From the NCBI GenBank assembly GCA_044222245.1, contig JBGANQ010000004.1:124001-188000 (forward strand): a stretch of DNA of 64,000 nt, read 5' to 3'. Every line of letters starts with the position of its first letter. Position 1 is the stretch's first letter. Of this stretch, positions 38,459 to 47,906 are shown piece by piece. The DNA comes from CALFML01 sp044222245. Its GTDB lineage: Bacteria > Myxococcota_A > Polyangia > Palsa-1104 > JAEUJZ01. The translations under genes and the position numbers were made by a program. A model generated the notes under the pieces. The model was given only the letters and a program-made list of their open reading frames with translations, was not told where the DNA came from and ran no database searches.

Positions 38459-39400
38459 ATGAACGACCTTCGCATGTTCGGTATCGTACTTATCGTGGCC
38501 CTGTCCGCGTGTGCGGGCGGCGGTCCCTGGTCGACCGTCGATAGCAATACCTCCGATGAGCTGCGTGATGTCGTCGCACCGGCTCCCGGTGATGCCTGGG
38601 CGATCGGCCTTAAAGGCGCGGTCATCCACTTCGATGGCTCGGGCTGGCGTAAGTCCGACCCGGGGGTCACCGAGTACCTGCGGGACATCCATGCGTTCGC
38701 GGCGAGCGACGTGTGGATCGTCGGCGCGGCGGGCGTCGTGCTGCGCTGGAACGGCAGCCAGTGGACGCGGCTCAAGGTGCCCACCGATCATGACCTGACG
38801 AGCATCTGGGGCTCCAGCAGCAGCGACGTCTGGGTCGCCCGCTCGCCCGGCGGCACTGGCAGCGAGAGCAAGCTGCTGCACTTTAACGGCACCACCTGGG
38901 AGAGCCGCGACAGCGCCGAAGATGAGCTCATCGAGCGCGTCTTCGGCACCGCCGCCAACGACGTCTGGGCCACCGAGCAGCTCTCCAGTCGCATCCAGCA
39001 CTGGGACGGCACCAGCTGGAAGCGCATGACCATCAACGGCGCGGGCGGCGGCTTTCTGTGGAACGGCTTCTGGGGCAGCGGTCGCAACGATGTCTGGCTG
39101 GTCGCCCGCGACACCGCGAACGAGGAGGCAGTGTTCTTCCACTGGGACGGCACCTCCTGGCGCCGCCAGACCCTTCCCGATGACGTCGCGGCGACCAGCT
39201 GCGAGGGCCTGTGGGGCAGCTCGCCGACCGATGTCTGGGCCGCTTGCAGCTTCGGCCGCATCTTGCACTACGATGGGATGTCCTGGCGCATCGATCAGCA
39301 GGAAGAGCTGACCCGGCCCTCGCTGTTTGGCATCGCGGGCAGTGGCCCCGATCTGTGGGCGGTGGGCACGCTCGGCGGTATCTTGCATCGGAGCCGCTGA
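38459..39400 (+). CDS. Propeller-repeat lipoprotein
   Basis: 313 residues from the ATG at 38459; lipobox ALSAC. About six repeats of the kind DVWIVGAAGVVLRWNGSQW and DVWAACSFGRILHYDGMSW, the same family as the protein ending at 20307. A -35/-10-like pair (TTGCAT 38385-38390, TATATT 38410-38415, spacing 19) lies upstream but is not strong. Surface lipoprotein of unknown function. Confidence 0.8.
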   Translation: MNDLRMFGIVLIVALSACAGGGPWSTVDSNTSDELRDVVAPAPGDAWAIGLKGAVIHFDGSGWRKSDPGVTEYLRDIHAFAASDVWIVGAAGVVLRWNGSQWTRLKVPTDHDLTSIWGSSSSDVWVARSPGGTGSESKLLHFNGTTWESRDSAEDELIERVFGTAANDVWATEQLSSRIQHWDGTSWKRMTINGAGGGFLWNGFWGSGRNDVWLVARDTANEEAVFFHWDGTSWRRQTLPDDVAATSCEGLWGSSPTDVWAACSFGRILHYDGMSWRIDQQEELTRPSLFGIAGSGPDLWAVGTLGGILHRSR

Positions 39401-39561
39401 CGCGCACGCAAGGGACCAGGCGGCGCGCCCGCTGGGCATCCAGGCACAGCGGGCTGCCGCCCGCTTCCTAGAGGTCTCAGGGCGGCTTAGTCCCTACGCC
39501 TACAGAGCCTCACCTCACCGCAAGGATTGACCGACGCTGCGCCAGAGTGATATTGAGAGTC

Positions 39562-40248
39562 ATGAAGATTACCTTGCGCTACTTCTCGGTCTTAGGTCGC
39601 GCGCAGCCGCTGCGTCACGCTCTCTCTGACGCCAAGCTAGAGTTTTGCGACCTGCAGATCCCGCTGTCGGAGTGGCCCCAGCATAAAGAAGACCCGAGCT
39701 TCGCCGGGCCCTTCGCCGGGCTGCCTACCTTATCGTGGGGCGAGGACACCATCGCTGAGACCCTGGCGATATCGTCCTTCCTGGCGCGGCGCCTGGGGCA
39801 CTACCAGGGCCTGAGCGAGGTAGAGATCGCGCGCCTTGAGGCGGTGTGCTCCAACTGCTACACCGAGGTGCTGCTCCGGCTCGGCGAGCTGCTCTGGGCT
39901 GACCTTATCTACCCGGGGGCCAACCTCGCGAGCGCGCTGCCCATGCTGCTCGGCCGGATGCTGGACAAGATGAGCAGGCTTGAGGCCACGGCGCCCGAGG
40001 GGGGCTGGTTTGGCCGCTCCGCTCCCAACATGGCCGACTTCTTCGCCGCCGAGTCGGTAGAAGCGCTGCTCTACCTGCTTGGAGATCCCGAGCTGCTCCG
40101 CCAGAAGCTGCCGCGCCTCTTCGACCTTGGCCGGCGAGTCCGGGAGCGGCCGGCTCTGTTGGCTGCCTTCGCGAATCGGCCGCCGCAGTTTACGGCGCGC
40201 CCTGATGAAGCGGCGGCAGTAGCCCGGCTGCGGGCCGCTAACCGATAG
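39562..40248 (+). CDS. Glutathione S-transferase-like protein
   Basis: 228 residues from the ATG at 39562, which has GAGAG upstream; a GTG at 39547 is a less likely start. Thioredoxin-like N-domain (LRYFSVLGRAQPLRHAL, GLPTLSWGEDTIAETLAI with the cis-Pro and the Glu-x-x-Ala binding site), then the helical GST C-domain (NMADFFAAESVE). Closest in type to prostaglandin/sigma-like bacterial GSTs. Substrate unknown; cytoplasmic. Confidence 0.85.
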   Translation: MKITLRYFSVLGRAQPLRHALSDAKLEFCDLQIPLSEWPQHKEDPSFAGPFAGLPTLSWGEDTIAETLAISSFLARRLGHYQGLSEVEIARLEAVCSNCYTEVLLRLGELLWADLIYPGANLASALPMLLGRMLDKMSRLEATAPEGGWFGRSAPNMADFFAAESVEALLYLLGDPELLRQKLPRLFDLGRRVRERPALLAAFANRPPQFTARPDEAAAVARLRAANR

Positions 40249-40277
40249 CGAACCCGGCCCAGAGCAGGCCAGGGCGC

Positions 40278-40740
40278 TCAGCCCTGGGGCGAGACTAAGG
40301 AAGCTGTGCCCGGGCATAATTTCCGCGAGATGGGCTTGTTGTTCTCCAGGACCGGCTGCGTCCACACCGCATGGAGCCACCGTCGCTCGGAGTCGATAAG
40401 GAGCGTCCCGTACTCGGCCTGCCACCCCGGCAGGTGCCGCTCGTAGGTGTAGCTGGCCAGCGGCGTGTCGCTGACCGCCTCGTTGGCGCTGCACGCGCTG
40501 CCGCCCGGGGCGCAGGAGGCATAGGCCAGCGCCCCGACTCCCGAGCGGTTGTCGAGCCAGGTGATATGCAGGATTCCGGTCTTGGGATCTAGCGCTGTAT
40601 GCGGGGTCAGGTGACTGGCGCAGTGGGCGTCGTCGTTGACCTTGCGCCGCGACCAGCTCTTGCCGACGTCTGCGGAGGTGGCCAGGTAGATGTCCCAGCG
40701 CCCATCGGGAGTGCCGCAGCGAGCACCAGGATCCCCATGC
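40278..40740 (-). pseudogene. Sialidase/BNR-type protein remnant
   Basis: The minus frame contains BNR-type stretches (GRWDIYLATSADVGKSWSRR, DPKTGILHITWLDNRSG and WLHAVWTQP) but no start and no signal; homology begins abruptly near 40740, where the next gene starts divergently. Near 40313 the ending slips: the annotated frame runs into unrelated sequence, while the adjacent frame closes with NYARAQLP at 40295, a plausible native end. So it is 5'-deleted and frameshifted. Confidence 0.6.
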
Positions 40741-40771
40741 GCCCAGGGTGCCGGCAAGGTATACTTCGGGC

Positions 40772-41794
40772 GTGAAAGTGCTAGCGATTTGTGGAAGCCT
40801 GCAGGCGCAGTCGGCCAACCGTACCCTCCTTGACAAGGCGGTCCGGCAGGCACCGGGCGGCGTCAAGATCACGATCTTTGAGGGCCTGGGCGAGCTGCCT
40901 CACTTCAACCCCGATCTCGACGGGCCAGAGGTTGCCGCTGCGGTCACCCACTGGCGGCAGCAGATTGCGGCCAGCGATGCGCTGCTCATCGCTTGCCCGG
41001 AGTATGGGCACAGCTTGCCGGGAGTGCTCAAGAACGCCATCGACTGGCTGATCGGCTCGGGGGAGCTGGAGCAGAAGCTGGTTGCGATCACCGCGTCCAC
41101 AAATATCGCCGTTCGCGGTCGTCTCGGTCTGCGGGCGCTGCGCGACGCGCTGGCCGCCGTGAGCGCCGATCTGGTCGGCGGCGAGCCGGTGGTGCGTGGC
41201 CCCGATGAAGAGCGCGAGCTTGCGGAGCTGCTGCAGGCGCTGGCGCGGCGACACCAGCGCAAGACGGCCGGCGGCGAGGGCCCACGGCGGCCGCTCCCGG
41301 TGCAGATTGCCAAGCTTGGTCCCGATGATGCAGCAGCCTACAACAAGTTTTTGCTCGCTGGCCTCTGCGCTCACCCCGACACGCTGCGCATCGCTGCCGC
41401 GGATATTGAGTCAGCGCCCTTTGCCACGCTGGCCACCGCGGAGACTGCTACCCTCGTCGCCCGCGATGCTCAAGGGCAGTGGCTGGGCGTGGTTACCATC
41501 GAGCGCGAGCAAGGCCGGCAGAAGCGGCGTCACATCGCCTGGATCTATCGCATGTACGTGGACGCTCGCTGCGCCGGCGCCGGCATCGGCCGGGCGCTGC
41601 TGCGCGCCGCGCTGGAGCAGGCACGGACCATGCAAGGCGTGGCCAAGGTGAACCTTACCGTCGCTGCGCATAACCACTCGGCGCTCCACTTGTACGCCTC
41701 AGAGGGCTTTCGCGAGTTCGCGCGGGAAGAGGACGCTTTTCGCGATCCGCAACCTCGCCGCGAGCTGTCGATGACGCTATCTCTGGCTCAGTGA
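40772..41794 (+). CDS. NADPH-dependent FMN reductase fused to a GNAT acetyltransferase
   Basis: 340 residues from the GTG at 40772 (another GTG lies at 40748). The N-half (about 1-165) is a flavodoxin-like FMN reductase: VLAICGSLQAQSANRTLL phosphate loop and CPEYGHSLPGVLKNAIDWL. The C-half (about 175-340) is GNAT: IYRMYVDARCAGAGIGRALL acetyl-CoA loop, NHSALHLYASEGF. Both halves look complete. The fusion is unusual; perhaps reduction and acetylation act on one compound. No signal peptide; cytoplasmic. Confidence 0.85.
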   Translation: MKVLAICGSLQAQSANRTLLDKAVRQAPGGVKITIFEGLGELPHFNPDLDGPEVAAAVTHWRQQIAASDALLIACPEYGHSLPGVLKNAIDWLIGSGELEQKLVAITASTNIAVRGRLGLRALRDALAAVSADLVGGEPVVRGPDEERELAELLQALARRHQRKTAGGEGPRRPLPVQIAKLGPDDAAAYNKFLLAGLCAHPDTLRIAAADIESAPFATLATAETATLVARDAQGQWLGVVTIEREQGRQKRRHIAWIYRMYVDARCAGAGIGRALLRAALEQARTMQGVAKVNLTVAAHNHSALHLYASEGFREFAREEDAFRDPQPRRELSMTLSLAQ

Positions 41795-42212
41795 GCGCAC
41801 AGACTACCTCCGCCCACGGTGCTGGCTTCCCGCGGCAGGACCGCTCCGCCTGGGCTCGCCGTCCTCGCCGGGCCCGTGCTGATGCAAGCCGACAAGGCGC
41901 AGCTGCTGGCCGTGAGCGAGGAGACTGCCGATGCGCCGCTGCCGCTGGCTCAGCGGCGCCCGGCGCTCTCGCCCCGCTCGATGCGGAACCGATTGCCGAC
42001 GGCGATCCCGGGCTAACTTCCCTAGCAGCGCGCCGTCCCCGGTAAGGAGTGGGAACGACCTTTGCCGCTGCTGCCGCCGCCGCGGGCGCCGTACGGGCCA
42101 AGCGCTTTTGTGTCCGCTGCACGAACCTACCCTGCAAGAGGCCAGTTTCTGTATGCTGGGAGATCAACCGGCCGCCACGACCTGAAGCCGCCGGCTCGGC
42201 TGGAGAGACACC
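41795..42212. other. Intergenic, no gene seen
   Basis: About 420 bases of GC-rich sequence between the fusion gene and the hybrid kinase. Short open frames have no recognisable content. It should hold the kinase promoter. Confidence 0.45.
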
Positions 42213-45200
42213 ATGAGCGTTCCCCTTGAACCCACCACGGCGCGGGAGCGCGGCTGCGAAATTGAGGAGCGGTCGCCAGACCTGACGGCCGGGCAAGGGG
42301 CGCCGGCGTCGGATGACGAGAGGTCCTGCCGCCTTCGCGAGCTGGAGCGCGAAAACAGCGCTCTGCGTGCCGCGCTGGCGGCCACCCAGGCGCAGCTGGC
42401 CGCGTACGTCGACTTCTATAACGACGCCCAGGTGGGCGCCTTTTCCATCGCTGCCGATGGCACGATCCACTGCGCGAACCGCGCCGGCGCTGACCTGCTC
42501 GGCTTCCCCGCCGCGGAGCTGCGCGGGCAGCCGCTCGGACTGTATGTTACCGCGGACACCCGAGCCGAGCTGGCGAGCTGTATCAGCAGAGCCTTCGCCA
42601 CCGGCCGCGGGCAGAGCTGCGAGCTCGCGCTGGGCGGCCAAACCCAGGGTGCGCGGTTCGCCGTCATGCAGGTCACCCTGCGCAGCAATGAGCAGCTCTG
42701 CTACGCCGCGGTGATGGATATCACAGCGCAGAAGATCGCCGAGCGGCAGGTCCGCGAGCTCAGCGACCTCAGTCAGTGTATTCTTGAGGCCAGTCCGTCC
42801 GGCATTGCGGTCTACGAGGAGGATGGGCCGTGCGTGCTGATCAACTCCGCCCTGTCGCGCCTCACCGGCATTGCACAAGAGGTCCTCGCCGCGCAGAACT
42901 TCCGCCAGATCCCGACCTGGGAGCGCTCGGGAATGCTCGCCGCAGCGCTGCAAGCGCTGGCGACCGGACAGGTCCAGCAGGCCCTCTTCCATGCGACCAG
43001 CAGCGCCGGCATCGAGCTGTGGACCGATGGCAGCTTTCAGCCGTTCTGGCAGCACGACAAGCGCCGGCTATTGGCGACCTTCGCCGATCGGACTGAGCGC
43101 GAGCGAACCCACCAGGAGCTGACCGAGGTCCGTCGCGACCTGGATAAGATTCTCGATACAATCCCGTCTCTTATCGGCTACTGGGACGCCAACCTGCGCA
43201 ATCGCTACGCAAATCGGAGCTATAAGGAGTGGTTCGGTTGGAACAGCAAGGACATGAAGGGCCGGCATATGCAGGAGGTGCTGGGCCCGGCGCAGTTTGC
43301 CGTCGTCCAGCCGCGGGTCAAGGCCGTCCTTACCGGCGAGCCGCAGTTCTTTGAGGCGACGGTGCCGACGCCGCAGGGGAAATGGGAATCCCTTGTATCC
43401 TATACGCCGGACATCCAAGATGGAGTGGTGACCGGCTTCTTGGCGTATGTTGTGGACGTCACGGCGCTCAAGCGGGCAGAGCGCGCAGCGCAGGTCGCCA
43501 GCCGCGCCAAGTCGGAGTTTCTGGCGGCGATGAGCCATGAGATCCGGACTCCGCTAAACGCAGTCATCGGGTACTCCACGCTGCTGCTCGATACTCGGCT
43601 CTCCAAGGTACAGCTTGAGCATGTCCAGGCCGTTCGCACGGCAGCCGATGCGCTGCTCGGACAGCTAGGGGCCATCTTGGATCTATCCAAGATCGAGGCC
43701 GACAAGCTGGAGCTCGAAAAAGCGCCGACCGATCTGCGGCTGGCGATGGAGGACGCCGTGGAAATCCTCGCCGAGTCGGCGCGGAACAAGGGCCTGAACC
43801 TGACCTGCCTGCTCGCCGACAGCTGTCCTTCCCACATCGTGACCGACCCTGGCCGGCTGCGACAGGTGCTTATCAACCTCATCGGCAACGCGGTCAAGTT
43901 TACCGAGCGGGGCGAGGTCATTGTCTCGGCCGGGCGCCTCGACGGTCCGCCGTACCCCCAGGTGCGCATCGAGGTCCGCGACACCGGGCCGGGCATTGCC
44001 GCCGAGGCGCTGCCCAGCCTGTTTCAGGATTTCGTGCAGGTCGACGCCTCCATGGCCCGGCGTTATGGGGGCTCGGGACTGGGGCTGGCGCTGTGTCGCC
44101 GCCTGGTGGCGCTTATGGGGGGCATGACCGGAGTCGAGAGTCAGCCCGGCGTCGGCTCGGTGTTCTGGCTGACCTTGCCGAACCTGCCCGTGGCGCCAGA
44201 GGAGGCGGGGCTCCCGGCCCCCCCCCCGTGGCCGCCGGGAGCGCGGGTCCTTGCCGTTGAGGGCCATGCGGCCAGCCGTGAGCAGCTCGGCCAGCTGCTG
44301 GGTCTCCTCGGCTTACAGCCGATGTTATGTCCGAGCGCCGCTGCAGCGCGAGCCGCTCTGCTGGGCAGTCCTGAGCCAGCGCCCCTTTCGATCCTGGTCG
44401 CGGAAGAGCTGCCGGATGCCGATGCCGCGGTCTTTGCCACCGAGCTTAGGGCGCAGCGGTCGCTGCGCAACGTTCCTATTATCAAGATACTGGCGGCGTC
44501 GAGTCAGCTGAAGCGCAGCGAGTCGCTGCCCGCCTGCTTCGCCAACCAGCTGCTCAAGCCGCTGCGCGCCCGGCGGCTGACCCGAGTCCTGCAGGATGTG
44601 CTGGCGTCCTCTGCGACCGGCAAGGTCGGGGCGCCGCGGACGCTCGCAGCGCCGGCGCCGGCGCCGCGCCCCGACCGGCCACCGCCGCGCATCCTGGTCG
44701 CGGAGGACAACCCGGCAAGTCAGCGCCTGTCCGTCCTGATGCTGGAGCGCCTCGGCTGCCGGGTCGATGTCGCCGCCGACGGACGCGAGGCGGTAAGCGC
44801 GGCCAGCGGCTTTTCCTACGACCTGATCTTCATGGATGCCCAGATGCCGGTGATGGACGGCCTGACCGCGACCCGGGCGATCCGCAAGCTGCCGCCACCC
44901 CGCGGCCGGGTGCCGATCGTCGCGCTCACCGCCAACGCGTTTGCCACCGATCGCGATCACTCGCTGGCCGCCGGCATGGACGACTTCCTCAGCAAGCCGG
45001 TGAACTTCGATGCGCTCGTGCTGGTCTTGCACAGCTGCCTGCCCACTCACTTCCCGCGCGGGGTGAGCCTGCGGTCCACAGACGACCTCGGGGCCGCGCT
45101 GGGCCGCGCGGACGAGCCGGCGGCGCTCCCGAGCGACCTCGACTCGGTGCGCCAGCATCTTCAGGATCTCGCCGAGCTGCTCGACGCCGCCTCCGCGCAG

Positions 45201-45452
45201 CGGTTCATCGCGGTGCTCAAGGAGGACTGGCCCAAGACGCTGCGCGATGCAGATGCGGCCCTGCAGGCCGGCGACCTGGCGCGGCTGCGGCGGGTCGCCC
45301 ACTATCTGGCCGGAGGGGCCCTGCAGGTCGGCGCCCACAAGCTGGCGCTGCGCTGCCGCGCCCTGGAAGCCGAGGACCTGGACCGTCAGCGCGCCAGCGT
45401 CCTTTTGGCCGAGCTGGGCCTGCAGCTGTCCTCTCTGCTACGCGAGCTGTAG
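42213..45452 (+). CDS. Hybrid sensor histidine kinase: three PAS, HisKA, HATPase, two receivers, HPt
   Basis: 1079 residues, soluble. A short coiled coil (about 30-65), three PAS domains (about 65-180, 185-300, 305-415), HisKA with His442 in MSHEIRTPLNAVIG, and HATPase with GNAVKFTERG, DTGPGIA and GSGLGLALCRRL. A first receiver (about 670-790) is degenerate (VEGHAASREQL, no phospho-Asp motif). A second receiver is intact, with phospho-Asp875 in LIFMDAQMPVMDG and KPVNFD. A C-terminal HPt has His1030 in VAHYLAGGALQVGA. It can run the whole His-Asp-His relay internally. No membrane segment, so it reads a cytoplasmic cue. Confidence 0.93.
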   Translation: MSVPLEPTTARERGCEIEERSPDLTAGQGAPASDDERSCRLRELERENSALRAALAATQAQLAAYVDFYNDAQVGAFSIAADGTIHCANRAGADLLGFPAAELRGQPLGLYVTADTRAELASCISRAFATGRGQSCELALGGQTQGARFAVMQVTLRSNEQLCYAAVMDITAQKIAERQVRELSDLSQCILEASPSGIAVYEEDGPCVLINSALSRLTGIAQEVLAAQNFRQIPTWERSGMLAAALQALATGQVQQALFHATSSAGIELWTDGSFQPFWQHDKRRLLATFADRTERERTHQELTEVRRDLDKILDTIPSLIGYWDANLRNRYANRSYKEWFGWNSKDMKGRHMQEVLGPAQFAVVQPRVKAVLTGEPQFFEATVPTPQGKWESLVSYTPDIQDGVVTGFLAYVVDVTALKRAERAAQVASRAKSEFLAAMSHEIRTPLNAVIGYSTLLLDTRLSKVQLEHVQAVRTAADALLGQLGAILDLSKIEADKLELEKAPTDLRLAMEDAVEILAESARNKGLNLTCLLADSCPSHIVTDPGRLRQVLINLIGNAVKFTERGEVIVSAGRLDGPPYPQVRIEVRDTGPGIAAEALPSLFQDFVQVDASMARRYGGSGLGLALCRRLVALMGGMTGVESQPGVGSVFWLTLPNLPVAPEEAGLPAPPPWPPGARVLAVEGHAASREQLGQLLGLLGLQPMLCPSAAAARAALLGSPEPAPLSILVAEELPDADAAVFATELRAQRSLRNVPIIKILAASSQLKRSESLPACFANQLLKPLRARRLTRVLQDVLASSATGKVGAPRTLAAPAPAPRPDRPPPRILVAEDNPASQRLSVLMLERLGCRVDVAADGREAVSAASGFSYDLIFMDAQMPVMDGLTATRAIRKLPPPRGRVPIVALTANAFATDRDHSLAAGMDDFLSKPVNFDALVLVLHSCLPTHFPRGVSLRSTDDLGAALGRADEPAALPSDLDSVRQHLQDLAELLDAASAQRFIAVLKEDWPKTLRDADAALQAGDLARLRRVAHYLAGGALQVGAHKLALRCRALEAEDLDRQRASVLLAELGLQLSSLLREL

Positions 45453-45544
45453 CGGCGGCGACCCCGGCCAGTGCCAGCAGCCGCTGGCTGGCCGAGCGGT
45501 CTTCCCAGCTCCTTCCCGGTCCGCTGCGCGGCCCGCTAGTCGCG

Positions 45545-47524
45545 CTAGGGAGTCGGCTCTGCGGTGTCGATCTTCAGACTTTGGATGAGCAGGGCGAGCA
45601 GATCCGAGGGCGGGAACGGCTTCTGCAAGAAGCCGGCGAAGCCCTTGCCGGCAAAGCGCACCTTGAGCTCCTCGGGGCTATAGCCGCTCATCAGGATCAC
45701 CGGCAGCTTGGGCGCCAAGAGGTGCAGCTCGCGCTTCAGGTCGGGGCCGCCCATGTGCGGCATCGTCAGATCCAGCACCGCCAGGCTGATCTCCTGGCGG
45801 TGCTGCTTGAACAGCTGCAGTCCTTCGCGGCCGTCTTTGCCCAGCAGGGCGCGCAGGCCGAAAGACTCCAGGGTGCGGGCGATGATGGCGCGCACGGACT
45901 CTTCATCATCGACGACCAGGATGAAGAACGCCTGCGGGAAGCGGACCGTCTGGCTGCGGATCCCCGCGGCGGCTGCCAGCTTGCGATCGCCGCTGAGCGG
46001 TAAGATCAGCTTGAAGGACGAGCCGTGGTTTAGCTCACTATAGACCTTGATGCCCGCCTTGTGCCCGCGCACGATGCCGAGCACCGCCGACAGACCGAGC
46101 CCGCGGCCGTTCAGCTTGGTGGTGTAGAACGGCTCGAAGATCTGGCTGATGGTCTTTTGCGTCATGCCGCAGCCGGTGTCGCGCACTTCGAGGAAGTTGT
46201 AGTCTCCGGGGACGAGCGCGTCGCTGCCGTAAAACTCGGCCAGGTACTCGGCGCTGGCCCGCACCACGCCGGTGGAGATCGTGATAAGGCCGCTGCGCTC
46301 GCCGATCGCATCGGCGGCGTTGAGGCCCAGGTTCATCAGCACCTGGCGCAGCTGGGTCGGATCGCCCTCGACGACGGGCAGCTCGGAGGCCAGATCCAGG
46401 TGCAGCACGACCTTGTTGACGATCGACAGCTTGAGCAGACCCAGCGAGTCCTCGACGAGCTGGTTGAGGTCGACCGACTCGGTCGAGACGCGCCCCTTGC
46501 CGGCATATGCCAGCAGCTGCCGGCACAGGTCCGCAGAGCGCCGCGCCGCCTTCTCGATCTCGCTCAGGTGTCCTTGCACCGAGGAGGCCAGCGGCAGCTC
46601 GAAGCGGGCCAGGGAGGCGTACCCCAGCACGGCCGTCATCAGGTTGTTGAAATCGTGCGCGATGCCGCCGGCGAGCAGGCCCAGCGACTCCTGCCGCTGG
46701 GTCTCTTGCTGGAGCAGCGTCCGCTTCTCCTGCTCGGCGTGGCGGCGGCTGGAGATATCGCGGCCGACCGCCTGCGTCTCGAGCAGCTTGCCGTCGGCGG
46801 AGAAGAAGCCGCGGTTGACAAACTCCATCCACCGCAGCCGGCCATGGCGGTCGTAGACCCGGTTTTCGATCAAGACCACCGGGTTGTCTGGGGACAGCAG
46901 CGCCAGCTGGGCATCAATTATCGGCACGTCATCGGGATGAACCACGGGATTCCAGTGGTGGCCGATCAGCTCCTCCTGCGTGCGGCCAAAGAAGCGGCAG
47001 TACACCTCGCTGGCGAACACGAAGGTCCCGTCGGGAAGGTGGCGCGAGACGATCTCGGTCTGATCCTCGACCACCGCCCGGTAGCGCAGCTCGCTGGGGG
47101 TAAGCTCCTGGCGCGTCTGCACCGTCTCTGTAATGTCTTGAAACGAGCCGAGCAGGCGCACCGGCTTGCCCTCTTCATGCACCGCATCCGCCACGGCGCG
47201 CAGCCAGCGCGGCTTGCCGTCTGCCTCGCTCAGCGGCAGCTCCAGGGCGAAGCCAGGCTTGCCAGCCAGGACCTCGCGCAGCTCGACGAGCAGAGTGGCA
47301 GCCGCCTGAGGTGGCAGCAGGTCACACAGCCCCTCCACGCTGCGCGGCGCCTCGCCAGTGTAGTCAAACAGCCGCAGCAGCCCAGGGGAGAGCTGCAGGC
47401 TCGCGCGCACGAGGTCAAGCTCCCAGGCGGCAATATGGCCATGCTCCTCGACGGTGCGCAGCAAGACGTCGGCCTGGGGCGTGGCGGCGCTGGATTTCTC
47501 AGTGGGGGAGGACTTCATCTTCAT
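45545..47524 (-). CDS. Hybrid histidine kinase: PAS, PAS, HisKA, HATPase, receiver
   Basis: 659 residues from the ATG at 47524 (a second ATG at 47518 has GGAG at better spacing). Two PAS domains (about 20-130, 145-265), HisKA with His290 in GGIAHDFNNLMTAVLGY, HATPase (DAIGERSGLITIS, DTGCGMT, GRGLGLSAVLGI), and a C-terminal receiver with VVDDEESVRAI, VLDLTMPHMGG and LQKPF. The HDFNN box is the NtrB-like subtype. Soluble. It converges with the larger hybrid kinase; 92 bases separate the stops. Confidence 0.92.
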   Translation of the reverse strand: MKMKSSPTEKSSAATPQADVLLRTVEEHGHIAAWELDLVRASLQLSPGLLRLFDYTGEAPRSVEGLCDLLPPQAAATLLVELREVLAGKPGFALELPLSEADGKPRWLRAVADAVHEEGKPVRLLGSFQDITETVQTRQELTPSELRYRAVVEDQTEIVSRHLPDGTFVFASEVYCRFFGRTQEELIGHHWNPVVHPDDVPIIDAQLALLSPDNPVVLIENRVYDRHGRLRWMEFVNRGFFSADGKLLETQAVGRDISSRRHAEQEKRTLLQQETQRQESLGLLAGGIAHDFNNLMTAVLGYASLARFELPLASSVQGHLSEIEKAARRSADLCRQLLAYAGKGRVSTESVDLNQLVEDSLGLLKLSIVNKVVLHLDLASELPVVEGDPTQLRQVLMNLGLNAADAIGERSGLITISTGVVRASAEYLAEFYGSDALVPGDYNFLEVRDTGCGMTQKTISQIFEPFYTTKLNGRGLGLSAVLGIVRGHKAGIKVYSELNHGSSFKLILPLSGDRKLAAAAGIRSQTVRFPQAFFILVVDDEESVRAIIARTLESFGLRALLGKDGREGLQLFKQHRQEISLAVLDLTMPHMGGPDLKRELHLLAPKLPVILMSGYSPEELKVRFAGKGFAGFLQKPFPPSDLLALLIQSLKIDTAEPTP

Positions 47525-47761
47525 CTCCGAAAATCGGCAGATTATAGGCCATGGGAGTGGGCTGCGGACAGCGGTTCCTACTGATTTTTCCAACGCAGAT
47601 TTTTCGTGCCGGAACGTCCCAGAACCCATGCAAACGCCCCAAATAGGGAGTGCCACACAAGAGGCCGCCCAGCTAAACCGGAACAGATCGACTCCTACCG
47701 CGGGCGCCGCCGCGACGTCCGGCCGCTTCGCCGCCAGTAGCGCCCTGTCTTGTCACAAACT

Positions 47762-47797
47762 GCTCGGCAAACCGCTCGGCAAACCGCTCGGCGAACC
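47762..47797. repeat. Three tandem 12-bp repeats (GCTCGGCAAACC)
   Basis: GCTCGGCAAACC at 47762-47773 and 47774-47785, and GCTCGGCGAACC at 47786-47797, in the non-coding stretch between the divergent histidine kinase and the P-loop kinase. No coding role seen. Confidence 0.55.
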
Positions 47798-47906
47798 GCT
47801 CCGCGCCCGACGCCGGCTGGCTCAGACCCGAAGCGCCGGCAGGGCCGACCCGATGCCACCTTTCCGCGCTGGGCGGTACCGGGGTCCAAGTGTTAGTCTC
47901 GCCAGC

